Shown here in pieces: positions 9,089 to 17,386 of a stretch of DNA of 64,000 nt. The stretch is from assembly GCF_008085915.1 (NCBI RefSeq), contig NZ_VSJK01000021.1, positions 1 through 64,000 of the forward strand, read 5' to 3'. Each line of letters opens with the position of its first letter. Within the stretch, counting starts at the first letter, position 1. The DNA is from Oceaniovalibus sp. ACAM 378. GTDB taxonomy: Bacteria > Pseudomonadota > Alphaproteobacteria > Rhodobacterales > Rhodobacteraceae. The notes under the pieces are model-generated. The model saw only the letters and a list, made by a program, of their open reading frames with translations. It was not told the origin of the DNA and searched no databases. A program made the translations under genes and the position numbers.

Positions 9089-9918
9089 GTATGAAAACCC
9101 GCCTTGCAAATCTCCGCCAAGTTCCGCCGACGGCCCTGTTCGGGATCGTCATCGTTATCCTTTACATCGTTCTGGCGATCCTGACGCCAGCCCTTACGCC
9201 CTATTCCCAACGCGAGATCGTCGGCGGTGCATTCCTGCCATGGACTTCGGCACACCCGCTGGGCACCGACAGTCTGGGCCGCGACATGCTTACCCGGCTG
9301 CTTTACGGCGGGCGCAATACGCTGGGCATCGCCTTTGTCACCACCATTCTTGCCTTTGCGATCGGCATGGCTGCCGGGCTTGTCGCGGTGACGGTCGGCG
9401 GATGGCTTGAACCGATCCTGTCGCGCATTGTCGACATGCTGATGTCGATTCCGCAACTGATCTTCAAACTGTTCCTGCTGTCGATCTTTGGCACATCCAT
9501 CCCGACCCTGATCCTGGTCATTGCCGTGCTGGATTCGACGCGAGTGTTTCGCCTGACCCGCGCGGCGGCCAGTTCAATCGCCGTTATGGATTATGTCGAG
9601 GCGGCGCGTCTGCGCGGTGAAGGCCCCTGGTGGCTGATGACGCGCGAGATTCTACCCAACATCACAGCGCCACTGATCGCCGAATTCGGGCTTCGCTTTT
9701 GTTTCGTCTTTCTCGCCATCGCGGCGCTGTCGTTTCTTGGGCTGGGCATTCAGCCACCGCTTGCGGACTGGGGATCAATGGTGCGGGAAAATGCGACCCT
9801 GATCACGTTCGGAGATATCACCCCGCTGATCCCCGCGGCCGCGATTGCGGTCCTCACGATCTCGGTCAATTTCATCGTCGACTGGATGCTTCACAAATCA
9901 ACGGGACTGAAGGAATGA
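9085..9918 (+). CDS. ABC transporter permease, DppC/OppC type
   Basis: A 277-residue second permease of the importer. It has the short cytoplasmic N-terminus and first helix, then the family signature HPLGTDSLGRDMLTRLLYGG near residue 55, and an EAA loop DYVEAARLRGEGPWWLMTRE near 170. It overlaps both neighbours by 4 bp (ATGA junctions), so the importer subunits are translationally coupled. With the DppB-like partner it forms the membrane channel. Confidence 0.93.
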   Translation: MSMKTRLANLRQVPPTALFGIVIVILYIVLAILTPALTPYSQREIVGGAFLPWTSAHPLGTDSLGRDMLTRLLYGGRNTLGIAFVTTILAFAIGMAAGLVAVTVGGWLEPILSRIVDMLMSIPQLIFKLFLLSIFGTSIPTLILVIAVLDSTRVFRLTRAAASSIAVMDYVEAARLRGEGPWWLMTREILPNITAPLIAEFGLRFCFVFLAIAALSFLGLGIQPPLADWGSMVRENATLITFGDITPLIPAAAIAVLTISVNFIVDWMLHKSTGLKE

Positions 9919-11543
9919 GTGATCCGACCGCCTTGCTGAAACTACGCGATCTGAGACTGGACGGGCAGGGTGCGTCCGGCACCACCCACATCCTGCGCGG
10001 CATCGATCTTGATCTGGCCAAGGGCGAAGTCCTCGGCGTGATCGGTGAAAGCGGTGCGGGAAAATCCTCGCTCGGGCTTGCCGCCATGGGCTTTTGTCGC
10101 AACGGCTGCCGTTTTGCCGGAGGTTCCGCAAACTTCGACGGAAACGAATTGATCGGTGCGCGTCCTGCGGTCCTGTCGGGGCTGCGCTCCACCCGGATCG
10201 CCTATGTCGCGCAATCGGCAGCGGCAAGCTTTAATCCGGCGTGGCGGTTGATCGACCAGTATTGCGAATTTCCTGTCCTGCGTGGCCTTATGGATCGCAA
10301 AGCGGCCGAGAAGGACGCGATAGAGATTTACGAACAACTGCGGTTGCCCAATCCCAAAGAGATCGGCTTTCGCTATCCGCATCAGGTGTCGGGCGGTCAA
10401 CTGCAGCGGGCAATGACGGCAATGGCCATGTCGTGTCGCCCGGACTTGATCATATTCGATGAGCCGACGACGGCGTTGGACGTGACCACCCAGATTGAAG
10501 TCCTCTCGGCCATCCGTAGCGCGGTGAATGAACTGGGTACTGCCGCCCTCTACATCACCCACGATCTTGCAGTTGTCGCACAGATGGCGGATCGGATCAT
10601 GGTCATGCGCCACGGCGAAGTCGTGGAAGAGGCCGCGACCCGGACCATGCTCGATGCCCCGCGAGAGGCGTATACCAAATCGCTCTGGGCGGTCCGCAAC
10701 ATCCGCCCGCCCGCCAAACCACTGCCGCCGACTGACACTGCGCCCTTGATGCAGATCAGCAACGTGACCGCAGGCTATGGGAGCAACGACACCGCCTTAC
10801 AGGATATCGGATTCGATGTTCATGCCGGGCGTACCCGTGCCGTCGTCGGCGAAAGCGGATCGGGAAAATCCACAGCCGCCCGTGTGATTGCCGGCCTGCT
10901 GCCCCCGCGCAGCGGCGAGGTGCGTCTTGACGGTCAACTTCTTCCGCCCGACTATCGCAAGCGCAGCCGGGATCAGCTGCGCAAGGTACAGTTGATTTAT
11001 CAGATGGCCGATACCGCCCTGAATCCCCGTCAACGCATAGGCGATATCATCGCCCGCCCGGTTTCGTTCTATGCCGGTCTGCGCGGCCGCGCCCTGCGCG
11101 AGCGGGTGCGGGAAATCCTTTCGGATATCGAGCTTGATCCAGACACTTACATGGACCGCAGCCCCGCAGAACTATCGGGCGGACAGAAGCAACGCGTCGG
11201 CATTGGACGTGCGCTGGCCGCCGAACCGCAATTCATCATCTGTGATGAAGTCACGAGCGCGCTTGACCAGATCGTAGCGGAAAACATCCTGACGCTGCTG
11301 CAGCGGGTGCAGCGCGACTATGGCCTGAGCTATATGTTCATCACGCACGACCTTTCGACGGTGCGCGCCATTGCCGACGATGTCACCGTCATGCAACGCG
11401 GCAAAATCGTCGAGCAGGGGACAGCAACGCACATTCTTGAGTGTCCGCAGCACGAGTACACTCGTAAACTGCTTGCCTCCGTGCCTGAAATGGACCCCGA
11501 CTGGCTTTCAAAACAGGTCAGTGGTGTCGATAGTATTGTGTAG
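9915..11543 (+). CDS. Double-domain ABC transporter ATP-binding protein (DppD-DppF fusion type)
   Basis: A 542-residue protein with two complete ATPase domains. Domain 1 has Walker A GESGAGKSS near residue 43, signature SGGQLQR and Walker B FDEPTTALD. Domain 2 has GESGSGKSTA near residue 318, SGGQKQR and Walker B CDEVTSALD. The true start is the ATG at 9915 overlapping the permease stop; the frame is open further upstream but only as a shadow of the permease gene. It energises the importer alone, replacing the usual separate DppD and DppF. It ends the operon; no strong terminator was seen after it. Confidence 0.92.
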   Translation: MSDPTALLKLRDLRLDGQGASGTTHILRGIDLDLAKGEVLGVIGESGAGKSSLGLAAMGFCRNGCRFAGGSANFDGNELIGARPAVLSGLRSTRIAYVAQSAAASFNPAWRLIDQYCEFPVLRGLMDRKAAEKDAIEIYEQLRLPNPKEIGFRYPHQVSGGQLQRAMTAMAMSCRPDLIIFDEPTTALDVTTQIEVLSAIRSAVNELGTAALYITHDLAVVAQMADRIMVMRHGEVVEEAATRTMLDAPREAYTKSLWAVRNIRPPAKPLPPTDTAPLMQISNVTAGYGSNDTALQDIGFDVHAGRTRAVVGESGSGKSTAARVIAGLLPPRSGEVRLDGQLLPPDYRKRSRDQLRKVQLIYQMADTALNPRQRIGDIIARPVSFYAGLRGRALRERVREILSDIELDPDTYMDRSPAELSGGQKQRVGIGRALAAEPQFIICDEVTSALDQIVAENILTLLQRVQRDYGLSYMFITHDLSTVRAIADDVTVMQRGKIVEQGTATHILECPQHEYTRKLLASVPEMDPDWLSKQVSGVDSIV

Positions 11544-11773
11544 TCACAGGTTCTGGTCTCTTTGGATCAATGTTTGCTATGAAAGAGACGAGAACCGGCA
11601 ACGAGATACACCGTCGAGTCTCGCCGTGATGCCGTGAGGATCACAATCAACTGATCGCCAAGCTGATCAATGGCGTGTGCTGTCAAATCGCCGTCCGTGA
11701 TGTCACAGCCGATCAAACCTTCGCGCGCCGCACAGGTCTCGGGCCGGTTCAGCCCGATCGCCCGGCTGCTTCG

Positions 11774-12094
11774 TTAGGTGCAGTAGGACGTCATGACGAC
11801 GGGCAGCAATGACCAACCCGTCGCGACAAGGCCGGTCCACCCGGTGGCGTGGCTGACGAAGCTGACGAAGTTCGAGGTCGAAGCCAGACGCGGATGGTAG
11901 AGCGCCGCAAGCAGCGTCGCCTGGAGCAAGACGGCAACTATATAGGCCATGATGAGCAGGAGCCGCTGCATTGGAAGGCCCAAAGCCGCACCTTCAATGC
12001 CGTGCCCGCAGATCAGGCCATGCAGCCCATAGATTGCACTGAACGCCGCCAGCCATACCAAAGGGGCGATCAGGATTCGTATCAGGTCCGTCAT
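11774..12094 (-). CDS. Small membrane protein of the heme-copper oxidase cluster, family not recognised
   Basis: A 106-residue hydrophobic protein starting MTDLIRILIAPLVWL. The ATG overlaps the oxidase stop codon (ATGA), so it is the last gene of the oxidase operon and translationally coupled. Three membrane helices are evident: about residues 7-25, 42-65 and 85-102. It contains a GLHGLICGHG turn with two histidines and a cysteine. It may be a subunit IV-like or assembly accessory protein, but I recognise no specific family. The frame upstream of 12094 is open only because it shadows the oxidase gene. Confidence 0.65.
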   Translation of the reverse strand: MTDLIRILIAPLVWLAAFSAIYGLHGLICGHGIEGAALGLPMQRLLLIMAYIVAVLLQATLLAALYHPRLASTSNFVSFVSHATGWTGLVATGWSLLPVVMTSYCT

Positions 12095-14574
12095 GAGGCG
12101 AGACCCGGCAGATGCCCGGCCAGCAGGACGAGCGTGCCAACCACCGAGAGATAGCCGACCCACAGGCCGACAATGGTAAACTCGGCCCGACGCATCGGCG
12201 AGGTAAAACCCTGCAGGACACGCGCAATCAGGAAGCTTGCCATCAATGCTCCAAGCACCGCGTGAAACAGCCCGTAGCTACCGAGCACGAACAGCGTTGC
12301 GCCGTAGGCATGTGCCTCGGGCGACGGTGTTCGGGCCATCATCGCAGCGCATGCAACAGCAACCGCGAGCGCACCTGCAAGGGTCAGAACAAGGCCGGGC
12401 AACGGGCTGCCGTTCCGGCGATTTACAACAATCGCATGGCCGATTGCAAAGCAGCCAAGAGCCGCGCCCAGAATGCCGAAGCCCAACTCGACTGGCGACG
12501 CCACGAACCAGGCGGGCGGCGGCCATCCCGGCGCGACGGTCCATAAAAACGCAAAGCCGAACAGGAGCGAGCCGAAGAAGGTCGCGTTGGCGGTCAGAAG
12601 GAACACTGTTCCCCACCACCCGGGCGAATGGTCGGTCATGGCGGCATTAAGGAGTGTGATGCCATGTCCCATCGGCAGCGCATCCAGATCTTCCTTGCGG
12701 CCCAGCACCCAGACCCACCGCCAAGCGAGATACGCGACACCGGCCACGGCAAGCGGAACGGTCCAATAGAATTTCAACAGCAGCGACAGGAAGAACACGC
12801 CAGTGACAGCAGACATGATGATCGGCAGAAGCGTGTTGGTAGGATAGAGCACATGCATATCTGGCCTGCCGCTGGCCACGTCCACCGTCAGCGTTTCACG
12901 CCAGCCGTGGCGAGGCGTTGCCAGATACCCTTCGCCCCGTGCCAGTCGCACGGCGAGGTCCGGTTCCTGGGTCAGCGGTTCCCGACTGGTTACATGGGGC
13001 AGGCTGGCTAAATTATAGGCAGGCGGCGGGGTGATCATGGCCCATTCCAGCGTGCCCGCCCGCCAAGGATTGCGTCGCCCCCGGGCGGCAGTCAGCGCGT
13101 GCAGAATCACGTCGATCAGGATCATCCCGATGCCGATGGCAAGGACGAAGCTGCCCACCGATGAGATCAGGTTGATCGCGGTCCACCCGTCCTCGGGCGC
13201 ATAGGTCGGGATGCGCCGTCGCTGGCCCAACAGCCCCACCCAATGCATCGCCAAAAACGTGACATGGAAGCCGATGAAGACAAGGGCAAAGGCCAGCTCG
13301 CCCAGATGAAAGAAACGCCGCCGTCCGGTGAAATGCGGCAGCCAGTAATACACCCCGGCGAAGATCGGAAAGACAAAGCCGCCGAACAGCACATAGTGCA
13401 GGTGTGCCGTGATGAACGCGGTATCATGGGCCTGCCAATCGAAGGGTACCACGGCCACCATCACCCCGGTCAGCCCGCCAATGACGAAGGTGGCGAAGAA
13501 CCCAAGGATGTGAAGCATCGGTAGGCGCAGCTCTGGCCGACCTTTCCAGATCGTGCCGATCCAGGCAAAAATCTGCACCCCCGTCGGCACGGCAACCAGC
13601 GTGGACGCCGCCGAGAAAAAGGCCAGCCCCATATGCGGAATGCCAGTGGTGAACATATGATGGACCCACAGACCGAACGACAGAAAGGCCAGCGACACCG
13701 CCGCTGCGACGATCCAGCCATATCCCAACAGCGTGGTGCGACACATCACCGGCAGAACGGTCGAGATCACGCCCGCCGCCGGCAGAAAGATAATATAGAC
13801 CTCGGGGTGACCGAACAGCCAGAACAGATGCTGCCAAAGCAGACTGTCGCCGCCCAGTTCGGCCTGAAAGAAAGGCAGGCCGAAGGCGCGCTCGACCTCC
13901 AGCAGGATCGAGCCGAGGATCAGCGGCGGAAACCCGGTCAGGATCATCAGCGCCGTGATCAGCGCATACCAGGCAAAGATCGGCATCTTGTCCAGCGACA
14001 TGCCCGGCGCTCGGTATTTCAGGATTGAAACCGTAATCTCGACCGCGGCGGCGATGGCCGAAATCTCGACAAAGGTGATGCCTATCAGCCAGAAGTCGGT
14101 GTTGATTCCCGGCGAATAAAGCGGGCCGCTCAGCGGCGGATACATGAACCATCCGCCATCCGGTGCAATGCCGAGCACCATCGCCACAAGCAGCATTGTT
14201 CCGCCAAAAACGTAGCACCAGAAGCCATAGGCAGTCAGGCGCGGGAAGGCGAGATCGCGTGTGCCAAGGAGTTTCGGCAAAAGGTAGATCGCCAGCCCCT
14301 CGAACGTCGGAATGGCAAACAGGAACATCATGATGGTCCCGTGCATCGTGAAAATCTGGTTATAGATCTCTGGCCCTGCAAAGGCCGATTGTGGTGTGGC
14401 AAGCTGTGCGCGGATCAGCATCGCCAGCAGGCCACCGATGATGAAAAAGAAAAACGCGGTGACCAGAAACATCCGGCCCAGATCGGTGTGGTTCACGGTC
14501 GAGAACCAGCCGCGCCATCCCGGCTCGGACGCCCAGATCGCGGTCAGCTTTCGATGGCGCTCTAGGGCGTTCAT
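12091..14574 (-). CDS. Heme-copper oxidase subunit I fused to subunit III
   Basis: An 827-residue fusion. Residues 1 to about 540 are subunit I: heme ligand in FTMHGTIMMFLF (His78), HPEVYIIFLP with the His-Tyr pair, HHMFTTG for CuB, and HLHYVLFGG for the heme ligands. After a linker (about 545-640), residues about 650-827 form a subunit III-like five-helix domain beginning GWWGTVFLLTANATFFGSLL. I+III fusions occur in CoxN-type and some CaaB-type oxidases. The E. coli CyoB quinol-site residues Arg71, Asp75 and His98 align here with non-matching residues (GGLLAMLIR and EIYNQ), although the Gln is kept. It overlaps the subunit II gene by 4 bp. Electron donor: see the subunit II entry. Confidence 0.92.
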   Translation of the reverse strand: MNALERHRKLTAIWASEPGWRGWFSTVNHTDLGRMFLVTAFFFFIIGGLLAMLIRAQLATPQSAFAGPEIYNQIFTMHGTIMMFLFAIPTFEGLAIYLLPKLLGTRDLAFPRLTAYGFWCYVFGGTMLLVAMVLGIAPDGGWFMYPPLSGPLYSPGINTDFWLIGITFVEISAIAAAVEITVSILKYRAPGMSLDKMPIFAWYALITALMILTGFPPLILGSILLEVERAFGLPFFQAELGGDSLLWQHLFWLFGHPEVYIIFLPAAGVISTVLPVMCRTTLLGYGWIVAAAVSLAFLSFGLWVHHMFTTGIPHMGLAFFSAASTLVAVPTGVQIFAWIGTIWKGRPELRLPMLHILGFFATFVIGGLTGVMVAVVPFDWQAHDTAFITAHLHYVLFGGFVFPIFAGVYYWLPHFTGRRRFFHLGELAFALVFIGFHVTFLAMHWVGLLGQRRRIPTYAPEDGWTAINLISSVGSFVLAIGIGMILIDVILHALTAARGRRNPWRAGTLEWAMITPPPAYNLASLPHVTSREPLTQEPDLAVRLARGEGYLATPRHGWRETLTVDVASGRPDMHVLYPTNTLLPIIMSAVTGVFFLSLLLKFYWTVPLAVAGVAYLAWRWVWVLGRKEDLDALPMGHGITLLNAAMTDHSPGWWGTVFLLTANATFFGSLLFGFAFLWTVAPGWPPPAWFVASPVELGFGILGAALGCFAIGHAIVVNRRNGSPLPGLVLTLAGALAVAVACAAMMARTPSPEAHAYGATLFVLGSYGLFHAVLGALMASFLIARVLQGFTSPMRRAEFTIVGLWVGYLSVVGTLVLLAGHLPGLAS

Positions 14575-15248
14575 TCAGTATCACCTTTCAGAAATGCATC
14601 CCATCCCGCCGCATCATGGGCGGTGACCGAGAAAGTGAATCGGTCATATCCAGCACCGCTGAATTCGGCGCTGACCCCGGCATAGGTGCCGGGCGCGTCC
14701 GCCTCGATCCGCAGAGTGTTAACGCGCCCGGGTATCGCGTCAAGTTTGCCCGCCAGGCGCGGCACCCAGAAACTGTGGATGACATCGGCGGTGGTGATCG
14801 CTACGTCGACAGGCCGACCGGCTGGGATATGCAGAATGTCTTGGGTCGTGCGCCCGGGTGCATCCTCATAGCTGAACGTCCAGACCCAACGACGGCCCTC
14901 AGCGCCCACGCGGGCCACGTCGTCACCCTCGCGGGGCAACAATCGCTCTCCGATGGCAAGGCCATAGACAAGCAGCGCGGCGAGGACTGACATGGGAAAC
15001 ACAAGGCCCAGTCCGATGATCCAGATACGCACTTGCTGTGGCTCATCGCCAGGGCCTTTGCGTCGGCGGAACGCCAGCACCAAAAGCACCATGACCAGCC
15101 CAAAAATCAGCGCGGCGCTGGCCAGCATCACCCACCAAAGCGTTGCTATAGTCTGTGCTGCCGGCCCTGCCGGATCGACGGCTGAAAGCACCCCCTTGCA
15201 ACCGGGAAGCGTTGAAAGTGTTATTGCAGGAATGACAAGCCGGAGAAT
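14571..15248 (-). CDS. Heme-copper oxidase subunit II lacking most CuA ligands
   Basis: About 225 residues: a lipoprotein-like leader ending LSTLPGC, two membrane helices (about 30-55 and 75-97), then the cupredoxin domain. The domain keeps HSFWVPRLAGK, but the CuA loop reads GVSAEFSGAGYDRFTF, where cytochrome c oxidases have C-x3-C-x3-H-x2-M. Both Cys are Ser, the His is Tyr and the Met is Phe; the Glu remains. Quinol oxidase subunit II (CyoA) shows the same kind of loss. No ATG, GTG or TTG lies in frame near the leader, so the start is uncertain: an ATT at 15248 is the best position, and the upstream open frame only shadows the divergent gene. Confidence 0.82.
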   Translation of the reverse strand: MLRLVIPAITLSTLPGCKGVLSAVDPAGPAAQTIATLWWVMLASAALIFGLVMVLLVLAFRRRKGPGDEPQQVRIWIIGLGLVFPMSVLAALLVYGLAIGERLLPREGDDVARVGAEGRRWVWTFSYEDAPGRTTQDILHIPAGRPVDVAITTADVIHSFWVPRLAGKLDAIPGRVNTLRIEADAPGTYAGVSAEFSGAGYDRFTFSVTAHDAAGWDAFLKGDTE

Positions 15249-15257
15249 GGTGGCGAC

Positions 15258-15773
15258 ATGGCAACGGAAAATGCAGAGAATGAACCCGAAGACCTGATCG
15301 ACCCAATCAGCGAGCTGCCGGGTTTCCACGAAACGGAATCGCGCATTGCCGTGCTTGGCCACCCGATTCACGCGATGAGCGTCGCATTTCCGGTGGCCCT
15401 GACGTTCTGCGTTCTCGGTGCGGATGTGCTTTATTGGTGGACGGGCGACGCGTTCTGGGCACGGGCCGCGCTTTGGGCTGCGGGAACCGGATTTCTGTTC
15501 GGCATGTTCGCCGGATTTTCGGGCACTGCCGAGCTTTTGCTGGTCCCGGGTATCCGTGCCCGCGCTCCGGCCTGGACGCACTTTATCATCGCGGTGACCT
15601 TGCTTTCCCTCCTCGGGGCAAACTGGGGCTATCGGCTGTACGGCTATGAACAGGCGGTGTTGCCCTATGGCATACTGCTGTCGGGGCTGTGCGTGCTGCT
15701 GGTCAGTTTCACAGGGTGGCATGGCGGCAAGCTCGTTTTCGATTATCGGCTCGGAACGTCGAAGGGCAGCTGA
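15258..15773 (+). CDS. DUF2231 membrane protein
   Basis: A 171-residue protein whose core GHPIHAMSVAFPVALTFC is the DUF2231 signature (His34 and His37). Four membrane helices follow, with GFSGTAELLLVP between helices 2 and 3. DUF2231 proteins are small integral membrane proteins with conserved histidines, often near heme or copper oxidases, with no proven function. The start at 15258 is divergent from the oxidase subunit II leader, only about 10 bp away, so the two genes must share promoter DNA or overlap in their 5' ends. Confidence 0.85.
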   Translation: MATENAENEPEDLIDPISELPGFHETESRIAVLGHPIHAMSVAFPVALTFCVLGADVLYWWTGDAFWARAALWAAGTGFLFGMFAGFSGTAELLLVPGIRARAPAWTHFIIAVTLLSLLGANWGYRLYGYEQAVLPYGILLSGLCVLLVSFTGWHGGKLVFDYRLGTSKGS

Positions 15774-16255
15774 CCACCCCTGGGCGTCAACAGCCATTCA
15801 GGAAAGTCGATCCAATCAAACGCCGGTTTGGCAAGCACCAAGGGCAGGATCACAAGGATCGGTATCAGGACCGCGACGACGACAAAGAACGGTTGCGGCG
15901 GGTTCTGGTGGGTTGGCTCTTCGGCAACTTTCGCGACGATGTGACCGATCCAGGCATGGGAGGCGACCAGCAGCGCAACAAAGGCAAGTTTGGCGAACAG
16001 CCAAGGCTCGAAGGCTTCGCGCAAAAAAATCAGCCACGTCCCAGCGATTACGGCGATGACTGCCGCTGGCGTGACGCAAAGCGTGTAGGTGATATGTGTG
16101 GCGTGACGTATCATGCGGTAATCATCAGCCATCACCGAGGGGCCGTGCCGCGAAAGCATCAAGGGCAGCGCAAGAAGCCCACCGCACCACATGATCAGCG
16201 CCGCGATGTGCACGACCTTGAAGATCGGAATTGCCGAGACAAGCCAGTCTAGCAC
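15743..16255 (-). CDS. HemJ/CopD-like membrane protein
   Basis: A 170-residue four-helix membrane protein. The first helix contains FKVVHIAALIMWCGGLLALP and the third FAKLAFVALLVASHAWIG, both matching the HemJ/CopD pattern (His in helix 1, Lys and His later). HemJ is an alternative protoporphyrinogen oxidase; the related CopD family is tied to copper uptake. Either would suit a heme-copper oxidase locus. The GTG at 16255 overlaps the upstream ctaG stop (GTGCTAG on the minus strand), indicating coupled translation. Its 3' end overlaps the convergent DUF2231 gene by about 30 bp. Confidence 0.75.
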   Translation of the reverse strand: MLDWLVSAIPIFKVVHIAALIMWCGGLLALPLMLSRHGPSVMADDYRMIRHATHITYTLCVTPAAVIAVIAGTWLIFLREAFEPWLFAKLAFVALLVASHAWIGHIVAKVAEEPTHQNPPQPFFVVVAVLIPILVILPLVLAKPAFDWIDFPEWLLTPRGGQLPFDVPSR

Positions 16256-16950
16256 GCGGCACTGCCCGTCAGTCGGGTCCAGCTGCGTCGCGCCAAGACC
16301 ACGGCGGCGACAGCATAGGGAACGCCGGCAGGCACCCACATGATCAGCCCGCCAAGCTGCTGATCATAAAGCGGTGTCATATTCCATTCGAATGGCGCCA
16401 TGACGTGTGCCGCATAAAGCACCGAGGGCGCGAAAGTGAGAACCGCGCCCAGCATGCCCATCTGTGCAAAGCTTGCCACGACAAACAGAAGTCGCTCGAC
16501 CGGCGCATTCTCGGCGGTGAAAACCGCGCTCCAGAACCAGACCGCGCTGCCCAAAAGGGTGAGTTGCATCAACCAGTAGACAACGACATTCGAAAGCGCC
16601 AGATCATAGGCCGCTGGGTGGTGCCAGGCCCAGAGCACCAGTGTCGATGCTGCAAATGGCAAAGAGATTCCACCGGTTGGACTTTTGCGAAGCGCCAACG
16701 CAAGGAGCGGTGCGGCCCCGGCGACCAAGAGAACGTGATGCACAACCCGCGCCGAAAACAAGGCCGAGGAAAGCGCGCATAACGGTGAGACAAAAGCCAG
16801 AAACATGATCGCCACCGCTGCCAGCCCCGCCGGTTCGCGCCGCAATATCAGCGCCATGCCGACCAGGACGGCAATGAGAACGGGGTCAAGATTCCAGCTT
16901 GCCCAGAGGTTTTGTGGCAACGGCGGTGGCCCGCAGTAGATCCCGTCCAT
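16249..16950 (-). CDS. ctaG: CtaG-type (caa3_CtaG) cytochrome oxidase assembly membrane protein
   Basis: A 233-residue, six- to seven-helix membrane protein of the caa3-type CtaG family. Seen: MFLAFVSPLCALSSALFSAR near residue 50, VVHHVLLVAGAAPLLALAL, WAWHHPAAYDLAL and WNMTPLYDQQLGGLIMW, the histidine-bearing signatures of the family. It is thought to support CuB or heme insertion into heme-copper oxidases; this CtaG is unrelated to the Cox11-type protein of the same name. It heads the pair with the HemJ/CopD-like gene and faces the Mo-hydroxylase operon across a 436 bp gap. Confidence 0.85.
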   Translation of the reverse strand: MDGIYCGPPPLPQNLWASWNLDPVLIAVLVGMALILRREPAGLAAVAIMFLAFVSPLCALSSALFSARVVHHVLLVAGAAPLLALALRKSPTGGISLPFAASTLVLWAWHHPAAYDLALSNVVVYWLMQLTLLGSAVWFWSAVFTAENAPVERLLFVVASFAQMGMLGAVLTFAPSVLYAAHVMAPFEWNMTPLYDQQLGGLIMWVPAGVPYAVAAVVLARRSWTRLTGSAAC

Positions 16951-17386
16951 TTCGAAGTATTCCCGTCGTGTACACTAGGCGATGTCGTTACTATGCGCGG
17001 AGGGTTCGTTTTTGACAAACTCTTCGGGCGACCCGTGGTTCCGATCCGCCCATCGGCAATTTACGACCGCCCAGAACGAATGACCGAACCTGCACGCGCC
17101 CAGTGCGGATGGGATCGCATCTGACCTTGAGGCTCGTGATCGCAAGGCATTTTCAGACGCCACACGCCTTTTGCCACGCACTGCCTGATCATCCCCGGAG
17201 CGCTGTCGAAGAGCCTTCCACCCACAGCGGAGGGAGCCGTCCACCGCCTTGGCGTCTCTACCAAATCAAAGGCACGAAAAGTTTTTTGTGAACCAATGCC
17301 TTGCGCGGGGCGTTAACTCAGGGATAGGCCGGTAAGCGTACCCGCGCGAGCCAGCTATCCGAACCGCGCCCAACGACGGAGAGCAC
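16951..17386. other. Intergenic region between oxidase cluster and Mo-hydroxylase operon
   Basis: 436 bp without a convincing gene. It must hold the promoters for ctaG on the minus strand and for the Mo-hydroxylase operon on the plus strand. I could not assign clear -35/-10 pairs or a strong dyad. Short open frames here look like chance. Confidence 0.6.

Noticed and set aside
11544-11773. Short frame RYTVESRRDAVRI after the ABC operon, resembling the start of an IS3-type OrfA
   Set aside because: Too short and interrupted by a stop; no terminal repeats or further homology.
16975-17264. Minus-strand open frames upstream of the Mo-hydroxylase
   Set aside because: Basic, low-complexity composition typical of antisense or chance frames in GC-rich DNA.
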